From the NCBI GenBank assembly GCA_021786455.1, contig JAJYNF010000242.1:1-14092 (forward strand): DNA of 14,092 nt. The letters are read 5' to 3'. Below the pieces are notes generated by a model. It made no database searches, was not told where the DNA came from, and was given only the letters and a program-made list of their open reading frames with translations. The translations under genes and the position numbers were made by a program. Shown here piece by piece: positions 1 through 6,315 of this stretch. Source of the DNA: Acidobacteriota bacterium. Its GTDB lineage: Bacteria; Acidobacteriota; Terriglobia; UBA7540. The stretch's first letter is position 1. The number at the start of each line of letters is the position of its first letter.

Positions 1-1
1 T

Positions 2-1591
2 CTGCGGCAAATTGCCGCAGACGGATACGCTCGCGCGACAGGAAAGCCAGGGGTTTGCCTTTCAACCTCCGGTCCTGGAGCGACGAATCTGATGACCGGC
101 CTCACCTCGGCGCTGATGGACTCCATCCCGGTAGTGGCGCTCACCGGACAAGTCCCGGCAACGCTGATCGGCAAGGACGCTTTCCAGGAAGCCGACACTG
201 TGGGGATGGCGCTTCCGGCGACCAAGCGGGCCTTTTTGGTGGAAAAGGCGGCGGACATCCCGCAGGTCATCGAGGAAGCTTTTGAAATTGCCGTTTCGGG
301 CCGGCCGGGGCCGGTTCTGGTGGATCTTCCGAAAAGCGTTTTAATGGAGAAGGCCGAAGCCAAACAGCCTTTGAGCCCGCGCTACGAACGGCCGGATCGC
401 CCGCGGGAGTGGGCCGAAGATGACATTGTCCTCGCGACCGATATGTTACTCGAGAGCCTGCGGCCTGTGATCTACGCTGGGGGCGGAGTGGTGGCTTCCA
501 CCGCATGGGGGGAACTACGTGAATTGGCGGAGCTGACTCACATTCCGGTCACGACGACGGTGATGGGCCTGGGGGCATTTCCCTCGCGCCATCCCCTCTC
601 GCTCGGCATGCTGGGCATGCACGGCTCCTATTCGACCAATATGGCGATTTCTCATTGTGATTTACTGGTGGCGGTAGGCGCTCGCTTTGACGACCGGGTG
701 ACCGGCCGGCTGGACGGCTTCGCGCGGCTGGCGAAGAAGATTCACTTTGACGTGGACCCCTCGGAAATCAACAAGAACGTCCGGGTGGACTTGGCGGTGG
801 TGGGCGACGCAAAAGAGGCTTTGCGGGCTATAATTTCTGAAATCAAACGGCGTCCGGCGTTCTCTCCTCCGCCCGAGCGCGAGCATTGGCTCGGCCGAAT
901 CAAGGCTTGGCGGCGGGAGCATCCGCTCGCCTACGACAAATTTTCAAAAGTGGCCAAACCGCAATACGTCATTGAGGCGATCTCGCAGGCGGCAGCGGAT
1001 GATGCCATCATCGCCGTGGACGTGGGCCAGCATCAGATGTGGGCAGCTCAATTTTACAACTTTCGCCGCCCACGGACTTGGCTCTCTTCGAGCGGCTTGG
1101 GCGCCATGGGTTACGGTTTTCCGGCAGCCATGGGCGCGCAGATGGCTTTTCCCGACCGGCAGGTAATCGCCCTGGTAGGCGACGGTGGTTTCCAAATGAC
1201 GCTCAACGATTTGGCCACCATCGTCCAGTATCACGTTCCGGTCAAAATTGCGGTGATCAACAATCGCTCGCTCGGCATGGTACGGCAATGGCAAGAGATC
1301 TTCTTCGAAAAGCGTTTCTGCGATATTGACCTGAACTTCGCGCCGGATTTCGCCAAGCTGGCCGAGTCTTACGGCATTCGCGCGGCCCGCGTGGAGCACC
1401 GCGCTGACGTGCCGGAGGCGGTGCAAGAATTTCTCCGCGACCGAGAGCCCCGCCTGATTGATTTCTGGGTGGATCCGGCGGAAAACTGCTACCCGATCGT
1501 CCCGCCAGGCGCTTCGCTCGCCGAGATGATCGTCGAACCGCCGCGGGTGATGGTCGAGGAAGAAGTGCTCGACGATTTGTGGGCCGTTTGA
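2..1591 (+). CDS. ilvB: Acetolactate synthase large subunit, 5' end outside window
   Basis: The product is a thiamine-diphosphate and FAD enzyme that condenses pyruvate with pyruvate or 2-oxobutyrate, the first common step of valine, leucine and isoleucine synthesis. The frame is open from base 2. An ATG at 92 lies inside the conserved SGPGATNL block (codons from 68), so it is not the start; about 50-60 N-terminal residues, including the catalytic Glu, are missing. Visible landmarks are ADGYARATGKPGVC near the left edge, the GARFDDRVTGRL segment of the central domain, and the diphosphate-binding GDGGFQMT motif at visible residues 393-400, followed by the NN that closes the GDG-X25-NN signature. 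The RSLGMVRQWQ block after it is typical of AHAS. 529 residues are visible. The ACT-domain subunit starts 89 bases downstream on the same strand. The assignment is secure; a catabolic acetolactate synthase is unlikely given ilvC downstream. Confidence 0.96.
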   Translation: MRQIAADGYARATGKPGVCLSTSGPGATNLMTGLTSALMDSIPVVALTGQVPATLIGKDAFQEADTVGMALPATKRAFLVEKAADIPQVIEEAFEIAVSGRPGPVLVDLPKSVLMEKAEAKQPLSPRYERPDRPREWAEDDIVLATDMLLESLRPVIYAGGGVVASTAWGELRELAELTHIPVTTTVMGLGAFPSRHPLSLGMLGMHGSYSTNMAISHCDLLVAVGARFDDRVTGRLDGFARLAKKIHFDVDPSEINKNVRVDLAVVGDAKEALRAIISEIKRRPAFSPPPEREHWLGRIKAWRREHPLAYDKFSKVAKPQYVIEAISQAAADDAIIAVDVGQHQMWAAQFYNFRRPRTWLSSSGLGAMGYGFPAAMGAQMAFPDRQVIALVGDGGFQMTLNDLATIVQYHVPVKIAVINNRSLGMVRQWQEIFFEKRFCDIDLNFAPDFAKLAESYGIRAARVEHRADVPEAVQEFLRDREPRLIDFWVDPAENCYPIVPPGASLAEMIVEPPRVMVEEEVLDDLWAV

Positions 1592-1680
1592 AAAACTGAG
1601 ACCCCGCAAACGGAGGGAATGCCAGGCGGCTAAGGCACCGGGGCTGATTTCTGGATACTGCGGGTTCAAGGAGCGGTAAA

Positions 1681-2160
1681 ATGCAGTTGCTACTGGTACT
1701 CGAAAGTGAAAAGGACGCCATCACGCTTTGCCGCCTGATGAATATTTTCCGGCGCAAAGGGTTGAAGCTGGCCACCTTGGCTCTTTCCTCTGGAAGCGAG
1801 AGCTATTCGATCGTTGTGGTTGCCGAGACAACGGAAGCTCAGGCCGACCACCTTTTCCACTTTCTTCGCCGGACGTCGGGCGTTCGTCACGTCACCAGCT
1901 ATCGCCCGGAAGCCCCCACCGAAGCTCCGTTTATCTTTGTGGATGCCGCTGGCGGTTCGGTGACGCTGGCGCGCTTACAAGAGGCTTTTCCAGAGTCCGA
2001 AATCATTTTTGCCAGCGGCGGCAAGTTTTTGGTGTCAAATCCGAATCGGGTATCGCCGTCGGCGCGGGAGCTGGGGGAAGCCCGCTACGTGCCAATGGCC
2101 CCGGCGCAAAGCACCCGCTCCGCGGAGACGCAGTCTCTGGCCGTAGTATTAGCCGGATGA
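1681..2160 (+). CDS. ilvN: ACT-domain protein, divergent acetolactate synthase small subunit
   Basis: This 159-residue protein lies between ilvB and ilvC, where the regulatory subunit of acetolactate synthase is expected; E. coli IlvH has 163 residues. Residues 2-75 follow the beta-alpha-beta-beta-alpha-beta order of an ACT domain: LLLVL strand, helix to IFRRKGLKLATLAL, SIVVVAE strand, helix, HVTSY strand. ACT domains of this family bind the feedback effector, normally valine, and raise large-subunit activity. The start is ATG with AAGGAG at 1668-1673, 7 bases upstream. The usual Asn-x-x-Gly effector turn is absent: ungapped alignment by eye to IlvH gives Lys11, Ile14 and Lys29 where IlvH has Asn11, Gly14 and Asn29. 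The second half matches the small-subunit C-terminal domain poorly. Position and fold support the call; the regulatory behaviour is unknown. Confidence 0.72.
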   Translation: MQLLLVLESEKDAITLCRLMNIFRRKGLKLATLALSSGSESYSIVVVAETTEAQADHLFHFLRRTSGVRHVTSYRPEAPTEAPFIFVDAAGGSVTLARLQEAFPESEIIFASGGKFLVSNPNRVSPSARELGEARYVPMAPAQSTRSAETQSLAVVLAG

Positions 2161-2220
2161 ATCTTGGTTTCCACCCTGCCCGCTCCGGCGGGGACCATTC
2201 CAAATTCGAGGAAAATGACC

Positions 2221-3255
2221 ATGGCGCAAGTTTATTACGAGAAAGATGGCGACCTAAAACCTCTTGTCGGCAAGACCGTTGCGATCATCGGCTACGGCAG
2301 CCAAGGTCACGCCCACGCTCTGAACCTGCGGGACAGCGGCGTGAAGGTGATCGTGGGGCTGCCCGCCACGAGCGCCTCGCGCGCCAAGGCGCAAGCCCAG
2401 AAGCTTGAGGTTTACGATCCCGCGGAAGCGACCCGTCGCGGCGATCTCGTCGCCTTGCTGGTTCCAGACCCGCCGATGGCGAAGCTTTACAAAGAAGCCA
2501 TTGAGCCGAACCTGTCCGCTGGCAAGACGCTGCTCTTCGCCCACGGCTTTAATATCCATTACAAATTCATCGTGCCGCCTCCTTCCGTGGACGTCATTAT
2601 GATCGCGCCCAAATGTCCGGGCCATCGGCTACGAGAGCTATTTACCGAGGGGATCGGCGTGCCGGCGCTCTTGGCTGTCGAGCAGGATGCTTCCGGCCAC
2701 GCCACCCAGACCGCGCTCGCCTATGCCAGGGGACTCGGCAGCCTCAAAGCGGGCGTCATTCGCACGACTTTCAAAGAAGAAACGGAGACGGACCTATTTG
2801 GTGAGCAAACCGTACTCTGCGGCGGCGTTTCCGCGCTCATCACCACGGCGTTTGAAACGCTGATTCAGGCGGGTTACCAGCCGGAAATCGCCTACTTCGA
2901 GTGCCTGCACGAACTCAAGCTCATCGTGGACCTGATTTACCAGGGCGGCATCAAGTACATGCGCTATTCGGTATCGGACACGGCCGAGTACGGTGACTAC
3001 ACGCGCGGTCCGCAGGTCATTGACAGCCATGTGCGCGAGACCATGCGCAAGGTGTTGGCGGAAATCCAAGACGGCAGTTTTGCGCGCGAATGGATGCAGG
3101 AGAACGACCAAGGCCGGCAGAGGTTTCTTGAGATGCGGTCCAAGGCTGCTGCCCATCCCATCGAGAAAGTGGGCTCGGAGCTGCGCCGCATGATGCCCTG
3201 GATCCAAACGTCGAAAGAAGAAGCGACTGCCGCCCAGGCTCAGGCGCGAGCATAA
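2221..3255 (+). CDS. ilvC: Ketol-acid reductoisomerase (class I)
   Basis: The enzyme converts 2-acetolactate or 2-aceto-2-hydroxybutyrate to the dihydroxy acid, using Mg2+ and a nicotinamide cofactor. From the ATG at 2221 it is 344 residues, normal for class I. GYGSQG at residues 24-29 is the Rossmann glycine motif. The four metal ligands are present as Asp191 and Glu195 (ETDLFGEQ) and Glu227 and Glu231 (FECLHELK), and the substrate-binding SDTAEYGDYTRGP follows. GAGGA at 2208-2212 is 8 bases from ATG 2221 but only 2 from the in-frame ATG 2215, which favours 2221; an upstream TTG at 2164 would add an unrelated tail. Two unusual spots are the cofactor loop GLPATSAS (residues 46-53), with Pro where Arg is common, and PKCPGH where PKGPGH or a similar form is usual. 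It lies 60 bases after the ACT gene, in one operon. Confidence 0.97.
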   Translation: MAQVYYEKDGDLKPLVGKTVAIIGYGSQGHAHALNLRDSGVKVIVGLPATSASRAKAQAQKLEVYDPAEATRRGDLVALLVPDPPMAKLYKEAIEPNLSAGKTLLFAHGFNIHYKFIVPPPSVDVIMIAPKCPGHRLRELFTEGIGVPALLAVEQDASGHATQTALAYARGLGSLKAGVIRTTFKEETETDLFGEQTVLCGGVSALITTAFETLIQAGYQPEIAYFECLHELKLIVDLIYQGGIKYMRYSVSDTAEYGDYTRGPQVIDSHVRETMRKVLAEIQDGSFAREWMQENDQGRQRFLEMRSKAAAHPIEKVGSELRRMMPWIQTSKEEATAAQAQARA

Positions 3256-3274
3256 AAAACAGGGTCAGGGGCAG

Positions 3275-3291
3275 GGAGTTAGTGATGAGCG
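3275..3291 (+). repeat. G-rich interspersed repeat, diverged copy 1
   Basis: GGAGTTAGTGATGAGCG matches GGAATTAGGGATGAGGG at 10321-10337 at 14 of 17 positions. It is preceded by further G-runs (CAGGGTCAGGGGCAGGG from 3260). It lies 20 bases after the ilvC stop and overlaps the left arm of the hairpin at 3283-3315. This is the weakest of three related copies in the window, so homology is likely but not certain. Confidence 0.4.
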
Positions 3292-3315
3292 GAGGAAACA
3301 GCAAAGCGCTCATCA
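3283..3315 (+). other. Inverted repeat between ilvC and proC
   Basis: TGATGAGCG (3283-3291) and CGCTCATCA (3307-3315) are perfect 9-base complementary arms around a 15-base loop. No T-run follows, so it is not a standard intrinsic terminator. It may stabilise the ilvC message end, mark an operon boundary, or be an operator. Confidence 0.45.
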
Positions 3316-3324
3316 TCCGTAGTT

Positions 3325-3369
3325 TATTATCGAACGTGTACAGCGAGTCGCCACTCGCCTCCAAGGGGA
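3325..3369 (+). promoter_or_regulatory. Possible proC promoter -10 box, leader hairpin and RBS
   Basis: TATTAT at 3325-3330 resembles a -10 box, but no convincing -35 lies 16-18 bases upstream. A compact hairpin, GCGAGT (3343-3348) with ACTCGC (3353-3358) and a 4-base loop, ends 4 bases before the ribosome binding site AAGGGGA (3363-3369). The hairpin could limit access to the RBS. Read-through from ilvC remains equally possible. Confidence 0.25.
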
Positions 3370-3372
3370 CCC

Positions 3373-4239
3373 ATGGCCGTATCACGCAGACCGGTTCGCG
3401 CGGGTAACGAAAACCAGCTTGGAATCAAGAAGGTGGCGCTGATTGGAGCCGGAAAACTCGGAGAGGGCTTGCTTTCCGGATTGCTGCAATCGCGGATGAT
3501 TCCCGCAAGCCACGTCGAGGTGACCGTGGCCCATGCCGAGCGCGCGGAAGCTTTGGCGGAAAAGTACGGCGTCAAGGCGCACACTTCCAACGCGCGCGCC
3601 GTGGCCGGCGCCGACCTGGTCATCCTGGCGTTGAAGCCGCAGCAAGTGAAAGGCTTTCTGCGCGAGGTTCGCAGCAAGCTTCGCCGCGACGCGCTCCTGA
3701 TCTCCGCCGCCGCCTCCGTCACCACCTCGCTCATCGAGCGGCAGTTGGGCCATCCCGCGCGCGTCATCCGCGCCATGCCCAACACCCCTTGCTTGATTCG
3801 CCAGGGCATGACCTCGCTCGCCCGAGGCCAGCACGCCACGCCCGAAGACGTGGACCTGGCGCGGCAAATTTTCAGCTCCATGGGCCGCGCCGTCGTCGTG
3901 GACGAGAAGCACATGGACGCCATCACCGGCCTTTCGGCTTCCGGCCCCGCCTACGTCTATATGATTATCGAATCGCTCGCCGAGGGCGGGGTGAAGATGG
4001 GCCTGCCGCGCGAGCTTTCAACGGAACTCTCCGCTCAAACGCTCTTGGGCGCCGCGGCCCTGGTGCTCGAAACCGGCGAGCATCCCGCCAAACTCAAAGA
4101 CATCGTCACCACGCCCGCCGGCTGCACCATTGACGGCTTGCTCGAACTCGAAGAAGGCGGCCTCCGCGTCACGCTCATCAAAGCCGTCGTCCGCGCCGCC
4201 CAGCGCGCCAAACAGCTCGTCGAAGGCCAGAACAGTTAA
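3373..4239 (+). CDS. proC: Pyrroline-5-carboxylate reductase
   Basis: The enzyme catalyses the last step of proline synthesis, the NAD(P)H-dependent reduction of 1-pyrroline-5-carboxylate. The protein has 288 residues against about 270 usual; the surplus is an 18-residue basic N-terminal extension. The nucleotide-binding GAGKLG is at residues 25-30, then LALKPQQV, the RAMPNTPC block, and the family signature LSASGPAYVY starting at residue 187. VTTPAGCTIDGL near the C-terminus completes the dimerisation-domain pattern. The ATG has AAGGGGA at 3363-3369, and no better start exists before the Rossmann strand. It follows ilvC after 117 bases, so it could share the ilv transcript or use its own promoter in that gap. 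No other proline gene (proA, proB) is in the window. Confidence 0.95.
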   Translation: MAVSRRPVRAGNENQLGIKKVALIGAGKLGEGLLSGLLQSRMIPASHVEVTVAHAERAEALAEKYGVKAHTSNARAVAGADLVILALKPQQVKGFLREVRSKLRRDALLISAAASVTTSLIERQLGHPARVIRAMPNTPCLIRQGMTSLARGQHATPEDVDLARQIFSSMGRAVVVDEKHMDAITGLSASGPAYVYMIIESLAEGGVKMGLPRELSTELSAQTLLGAAALVLETGEHPAKLKDIVTTPAGCTIDGLLELEEGGLRVTLIKAVVRAAQRAKQLVEGQNS

Positions 4240-4277
4240 GGTTGGCCGTGATACAATCTGCCAGGGACTGTGCGATC

Positions 4278-4580
4278 ATGGCGAATTTCGACTGGATTGC
4301 CTCAGACCCTGCGCGTATGAATGGAGAGCGCTGCATCCGCAACCTGCGGGTGACGGTACATCGCGTGCTGGAGGCTCTTGCCACCTACCCCGACCGCGCG
4401 GAGCTCGAGCGGGAGTACACTGAACTGGAAAAAGAGGATGTACGCCAGGCGCTCCAGTTCGCTGGTGCCTACCCGGATGACAAGATTCTCCCGCCGGTCA
4501 GCAGCCGCTGGTGCTGCTCCTCGATCGAGGTCTCCAGCGCGGAGTTCGGCTGTAATAGCGTAATATGCCGTATAGCGTGA
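4278..4580 (+). CDS. DUF433 domain protein, probable orphan antitoxin-like
   Basis: Residues 5-67 of this 100-residue protein match the DUF433 pattern: WIASDPARMNGERCIRNLRVTVHRVLEAL, then an acidic helix and EKEDVRQALQFAGAY. These small winged-helix-like proteins are usually the antitoxin-like partner of a PIN-like DUF5615 toxin encoded immediately downstream. The ATG at 4278 directly precedes the domain; an upstream TTG at 4242 would add 12 unrelated residues. The last 30 or so residues (from DDKILPP) do not look like DUF433 and include a Cys-rich stretch. They overlap, in another frame, a short piece resembling the start of the missing toxin. The 3' end overlaps the next gene by 16 bases. 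DUF433 identity is good; a toxin-antitoxin role here is inference from the family. Confidence 0.72.
   Translation: MANFDWIASDPARMNGERCIRNLRVTVHRVLEALATYPDRAELEREYTELEKEDVRQALQFAGAYPDDKILPPVSSRWCCSSIEVSSAEFGCNSVICRIA
4511..4555 (+). pseudogene. Possible remnant of a DUF5615 toxin start
   Basis: In the frame beginning GTG at 4511 the sequence reads VLLLDRGLQRGVRL and then stops (TAA 4553, TAG 4556). Proteins of the DUF5615 PIN-like family begin with a similar (M)KLLLDxGLPR segment holding the first acidic residue, and their genes sit directly after DUF433 genes. Only 14 codons survive, and no continuation is visible in the other plus frames. The match is short, so chance is possible. Confidence 0.35.
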
Positions 4581-5731
4581 CACTTCCCTGGGTTCCCGCG
4601 GGTTATGCGCTCGAAGGGGCCTCCAAGGCCGGTGACCGCCTGAAAGTTGCGGTCCGCGAGTTCACTTCATCTGAGGACGGGGAATTGTTCATCTCCCGGC
4701 TTGAGGGCTTTCCTAGCGACCTGCTCAACCTTCTGCCCGCGGACGTGCGACCCCTCCCGTCTGCTGTCGAATTCATGCTGGCGGTCATTTGGCCGAACCA
4801 GCGTGCGGACATCTACCTAAACGAAGGTAAGATCTCAGCACTCGTCCGTGTGGGCAGGTCCATTCAAGCCGGCGAGGCCGTGTCGGTGGACGATATCGTA
4901 GATATCTTGAAACTTCAGTTCGAGGGGATCAACGTGCCGCCCGAAGCCGCCGTCATCTGCATACTCTCGTCGGGCTGGCGAAAGGGGCTCTTCTTCGACC
5001 TCAGCCCCTTGGGGCGCGAGCGGCCCCGGCGCGAGTACGACCTTTGGGACGTCCTCGGATCCTATTTCGCGTACCTGACCAACCAGGCACTCTTTAAACT
5101 TGACGAGGCGAAGTGGGGCGTTCTTTTCCAGCAGGGCTGGTTTCCCTTTGTCTCGCTTCCCAAGCGCCTCGTGGGCCGAATTACGCAGGCGGTAAGGGAC
5201 GGGGGGAGCATAGACAGGGACGTTGGTCTCGTCTGCGAGGCAATCCGAGCCATTGAGCCGCAAATTAGGCAGAGGTGGACGAAAGCCGAGATTCTGTCGC
5301 CTCACCTTCCACTGCTCCTGCACGCACTGGACAAATTCGTCGAGGGCGATTATATAAGCGCGACCGGTCTGCTGTATCCGCGAATCGAGGGAATCATGCG
5401 CTCTGTGCACGGGGCAATCGGGTCGCCGTCCGGGCTGAAATCGCCAAGCCTGTCAAGTGCGGCTGTCTCGGCTTGGGCCGACAGGATCCACGAGTTTAGT
5501 TGGCTGTTACCCAACAAGTTCAAGACGTACCTTGAGCGGGTTTACTTTGCCGAGTTCTCGCCAGGGCAGGCGGCGCCCATGTCCCGACACTCCGTCGCGC
5601 ACGGGGTTGCGTCCGCTGGAGACTTCAATCAGAAGAATGCGTGCATTGGAGTACTAATCGTCGACCAGCTCGTGTTCCTGCTTCCAGCGGCTCGGCCCCC
5701 GGCTCACCGACTCCGCGTTACCGCGCGGTAG
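4565..5731 (+). CDS. Unknown protein with C-terminal RX4H (HEPN-like) motif
   Basis: This is a 388-residue, apparently cytosolic protein; I see no signal peptide or membrane segment. I do not recognise the N-terminal two thirds. The C-terminal part (about residues 240-375) is predicted helical and contains HLPLLLHALDKFVEGDYISATGLLYPRIEGIMR, then Arg341-HSVA-His346-Gly and a final hydrophobic helix ending VLIVDQLVFLL. The R-X4-H spacing fits the HEPN motif of RNase and abortive-infection-type domains, and the RHxVxHG plus hydrophobic-helix arrangement recurs in uncharacterised bacterial proteins. Six of 28 Arg codons are AGG, which hints at foreign origin. The start at 4565 overlaps DUF433 by 16 bases and has no clear RBS. 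Its stop lies 4 bases from the convergent gene's stop. Function is unknown; a defence role is inference. Confidence 0.7.
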   Translation: MPYSVTLPWVPAGYALEGASKAGDRLKVAVREFTSSEDGELFISRLEGFPSDLLNLLPADVRPLPSAVEFMLAVIWPNQRADIYLNEGKISALVRVGRSIQAGEAVSVDDIVDILKLQFEGINVPPEAAVICILSSGWRKGLFFDLSPLGRERPRREYDLWDVLGSYFAYLTNQALFKLDEAKWGVLFQQGWFPFVSLPKRLVGRITQAVRDGGSIDRDVGLVCEAIRAIEPQIRQRWTKAEILSPHLPLLLHALDKFVEGDYISATGLLYPRIEGIMRSVHGAIGSPSGLKSPSLSSAAVSAWADRIHEFSWLLPNKFKTYLERVYFAEFSPGQAAPMSRHSVAHGVASAGDFNQKNACIGVLIVDQLVFLLPAARPPAHRLRVTAR

Positions 5732-5735
5732 CCAG

Positions 5736-5981
5736 CTAGTCTTCCGGCAGCTTGGCCATGAGGTCTTCGATTTCCTCTTGCAGGCTGTTCGAACGCGCCT
5801 CCAGCGTGGTGAGGCGCGGATGAAGCTCGGCCAGCTCGTCCCAGAATTTCTCATTTTCAGGGTCGAGGCGGAGCGATTGTCTCACTCCGTTTTCAGCCTC
5901 GCGGAGCATTTCCAGGTACTCTTCCATGAGGCGTCTCAGCGTGTGAACGTCCGGGACGCTGGGCGCTTTGGCTTTCGCCAT
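5736..5981 (-). CDS. Small charged helical protein, unknown function
   Basis: This 81-residue protein has an Ala/Lys-rich start (MAKAKAPSVPDVHTL), then a Glu-, Arg- and Leu-rich region with heptad-like spacing (LMEEYLEMLREAENGV, and LTTLEARSNSLQEEIEDLMAKL) that suggests a short coiled coil. The ATG at 5981 has GGAAGG at 5993-5988 with 6 bases of spacing; an in-frame TTG two codons earlier at 5987 is less likely. No signal peptide or membrane segment is seen. It lies immediately downstream of the other small minus-strand gene and is probably co-transcribed with it. It converges on the unknown plus-strand gene with 4 bases between stops. I do not recognise the family. Confidence 0.6.
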   Translation of the reverse strand: MAKAKAPSVPDVHTLRRLMEEYLEMLREAENGVRQSLRLDPENEKFWDELAELHPRLTTLEARSNSLQEEIEDLMAKLPED

Positions 5982-6162
5982 GGTCAACCTTCCAATCGCT
6001 TCTCACCCTTGCGCGGGCCGTGTCAATTTCCTGCTCCCACTTCCTGATGTAGCCGAAATCAGGGCTCGCCTTTTTAATCTCCTCTTCAATCTTCTTCGAG
6101 TGCCGCTCGATCGTCTTCAGTTGGCCCGCAATCACTTTGCGGATATGTTTGTTGGCGCCCAT
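5893..6162 (-). CDS. Small charged helical protein, probably frameshifted at its 3' end
   Basis: The ATG at 6162 opens an 89-codon frame. Residues 1-53 (MGANKHIRKVIAGQ, then KKIEEEIKK and YIRKWEQEIDTARARV) are highly charged and helical, like small bacterial proteins with a WxxEI...RL pattern. After Val53 the frame reads a Ser/Pro/Arg-rich tail that looks non-coding and overlaps the next gene by 89 bases. Shifting back one base at 6004 reads EKRLEG and stops at 5986-5984, 2 bases before the next gene's ATG. That ending suits both the protein and the operon spacing, so a 1-base loss around 6004-6006 is likely. No strong RBS is seen; a TATAAT lies 11 bases upstream of the ATG, which would give a nearly leaderless message. 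Function unknown. Confidence 0.5.
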   Translation of the reverse strand: MGANKHIRKVIAGQLKTIERHSKKIEEEIKKASPDFGYIRKWEQEIDTARARVRSDWKVDHGESQSAQRPGRSHAETPHGRVPGNAPRG

Positions 6163-6173
6163 TCAAGCCGAGG

Positions 6174-6179
6174 ATTATA
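6174..6179 (-). promoter_or_regulatory. Perfect -10 box upstream of the small minus-strand genes
   Basis: The minus strand reads TATAAT at 6179-6174, 11 bases before the ATG at 6162. No recognisable -35 lies 16-18 bases upstream and there is no TGn extension. If used, transcription would start about 3-5 bases before the ATG, giving a leaderless or near-leaderless message, which agrees with the missing Shine-Dalgarno sequence. Confidence 0.35.
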
Positions 6180-6315
6180 CGCGATTCGTGCCGGGAGGCG
6201 GCAGGCGGGGCCCATCGCCGTTCCGTACCGCAGCGGCGCGAGATCACCGAAAAAACACCGCCGACTTTGGCCGCCGTGGAGCCGCGCCCACCCGTGCCCG
6301 AGCCGGCGCAGCCGA

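Noticed and set aside
824..832. TATAAT-like sequence in ilvB
   Set aside because: It is within the coding sequence, has no -35 partner and no gene start follows.
1619..1633. Four-codon leader frame (MPGG, stop) between ilvB and the ACT gene, a possible attenuation peptide
   Set aside because: It is very short, contains no branched-chain residues, and its G-rich upstream site is too close to the ATG; no attenuator hairpin with a T-run follows.
944..1669. Long minus-strand open frame of 241 codons opposite ilvB
   Set aside because: It is antisense to a certain gene, matches no family pattern and is explained by high GC content.
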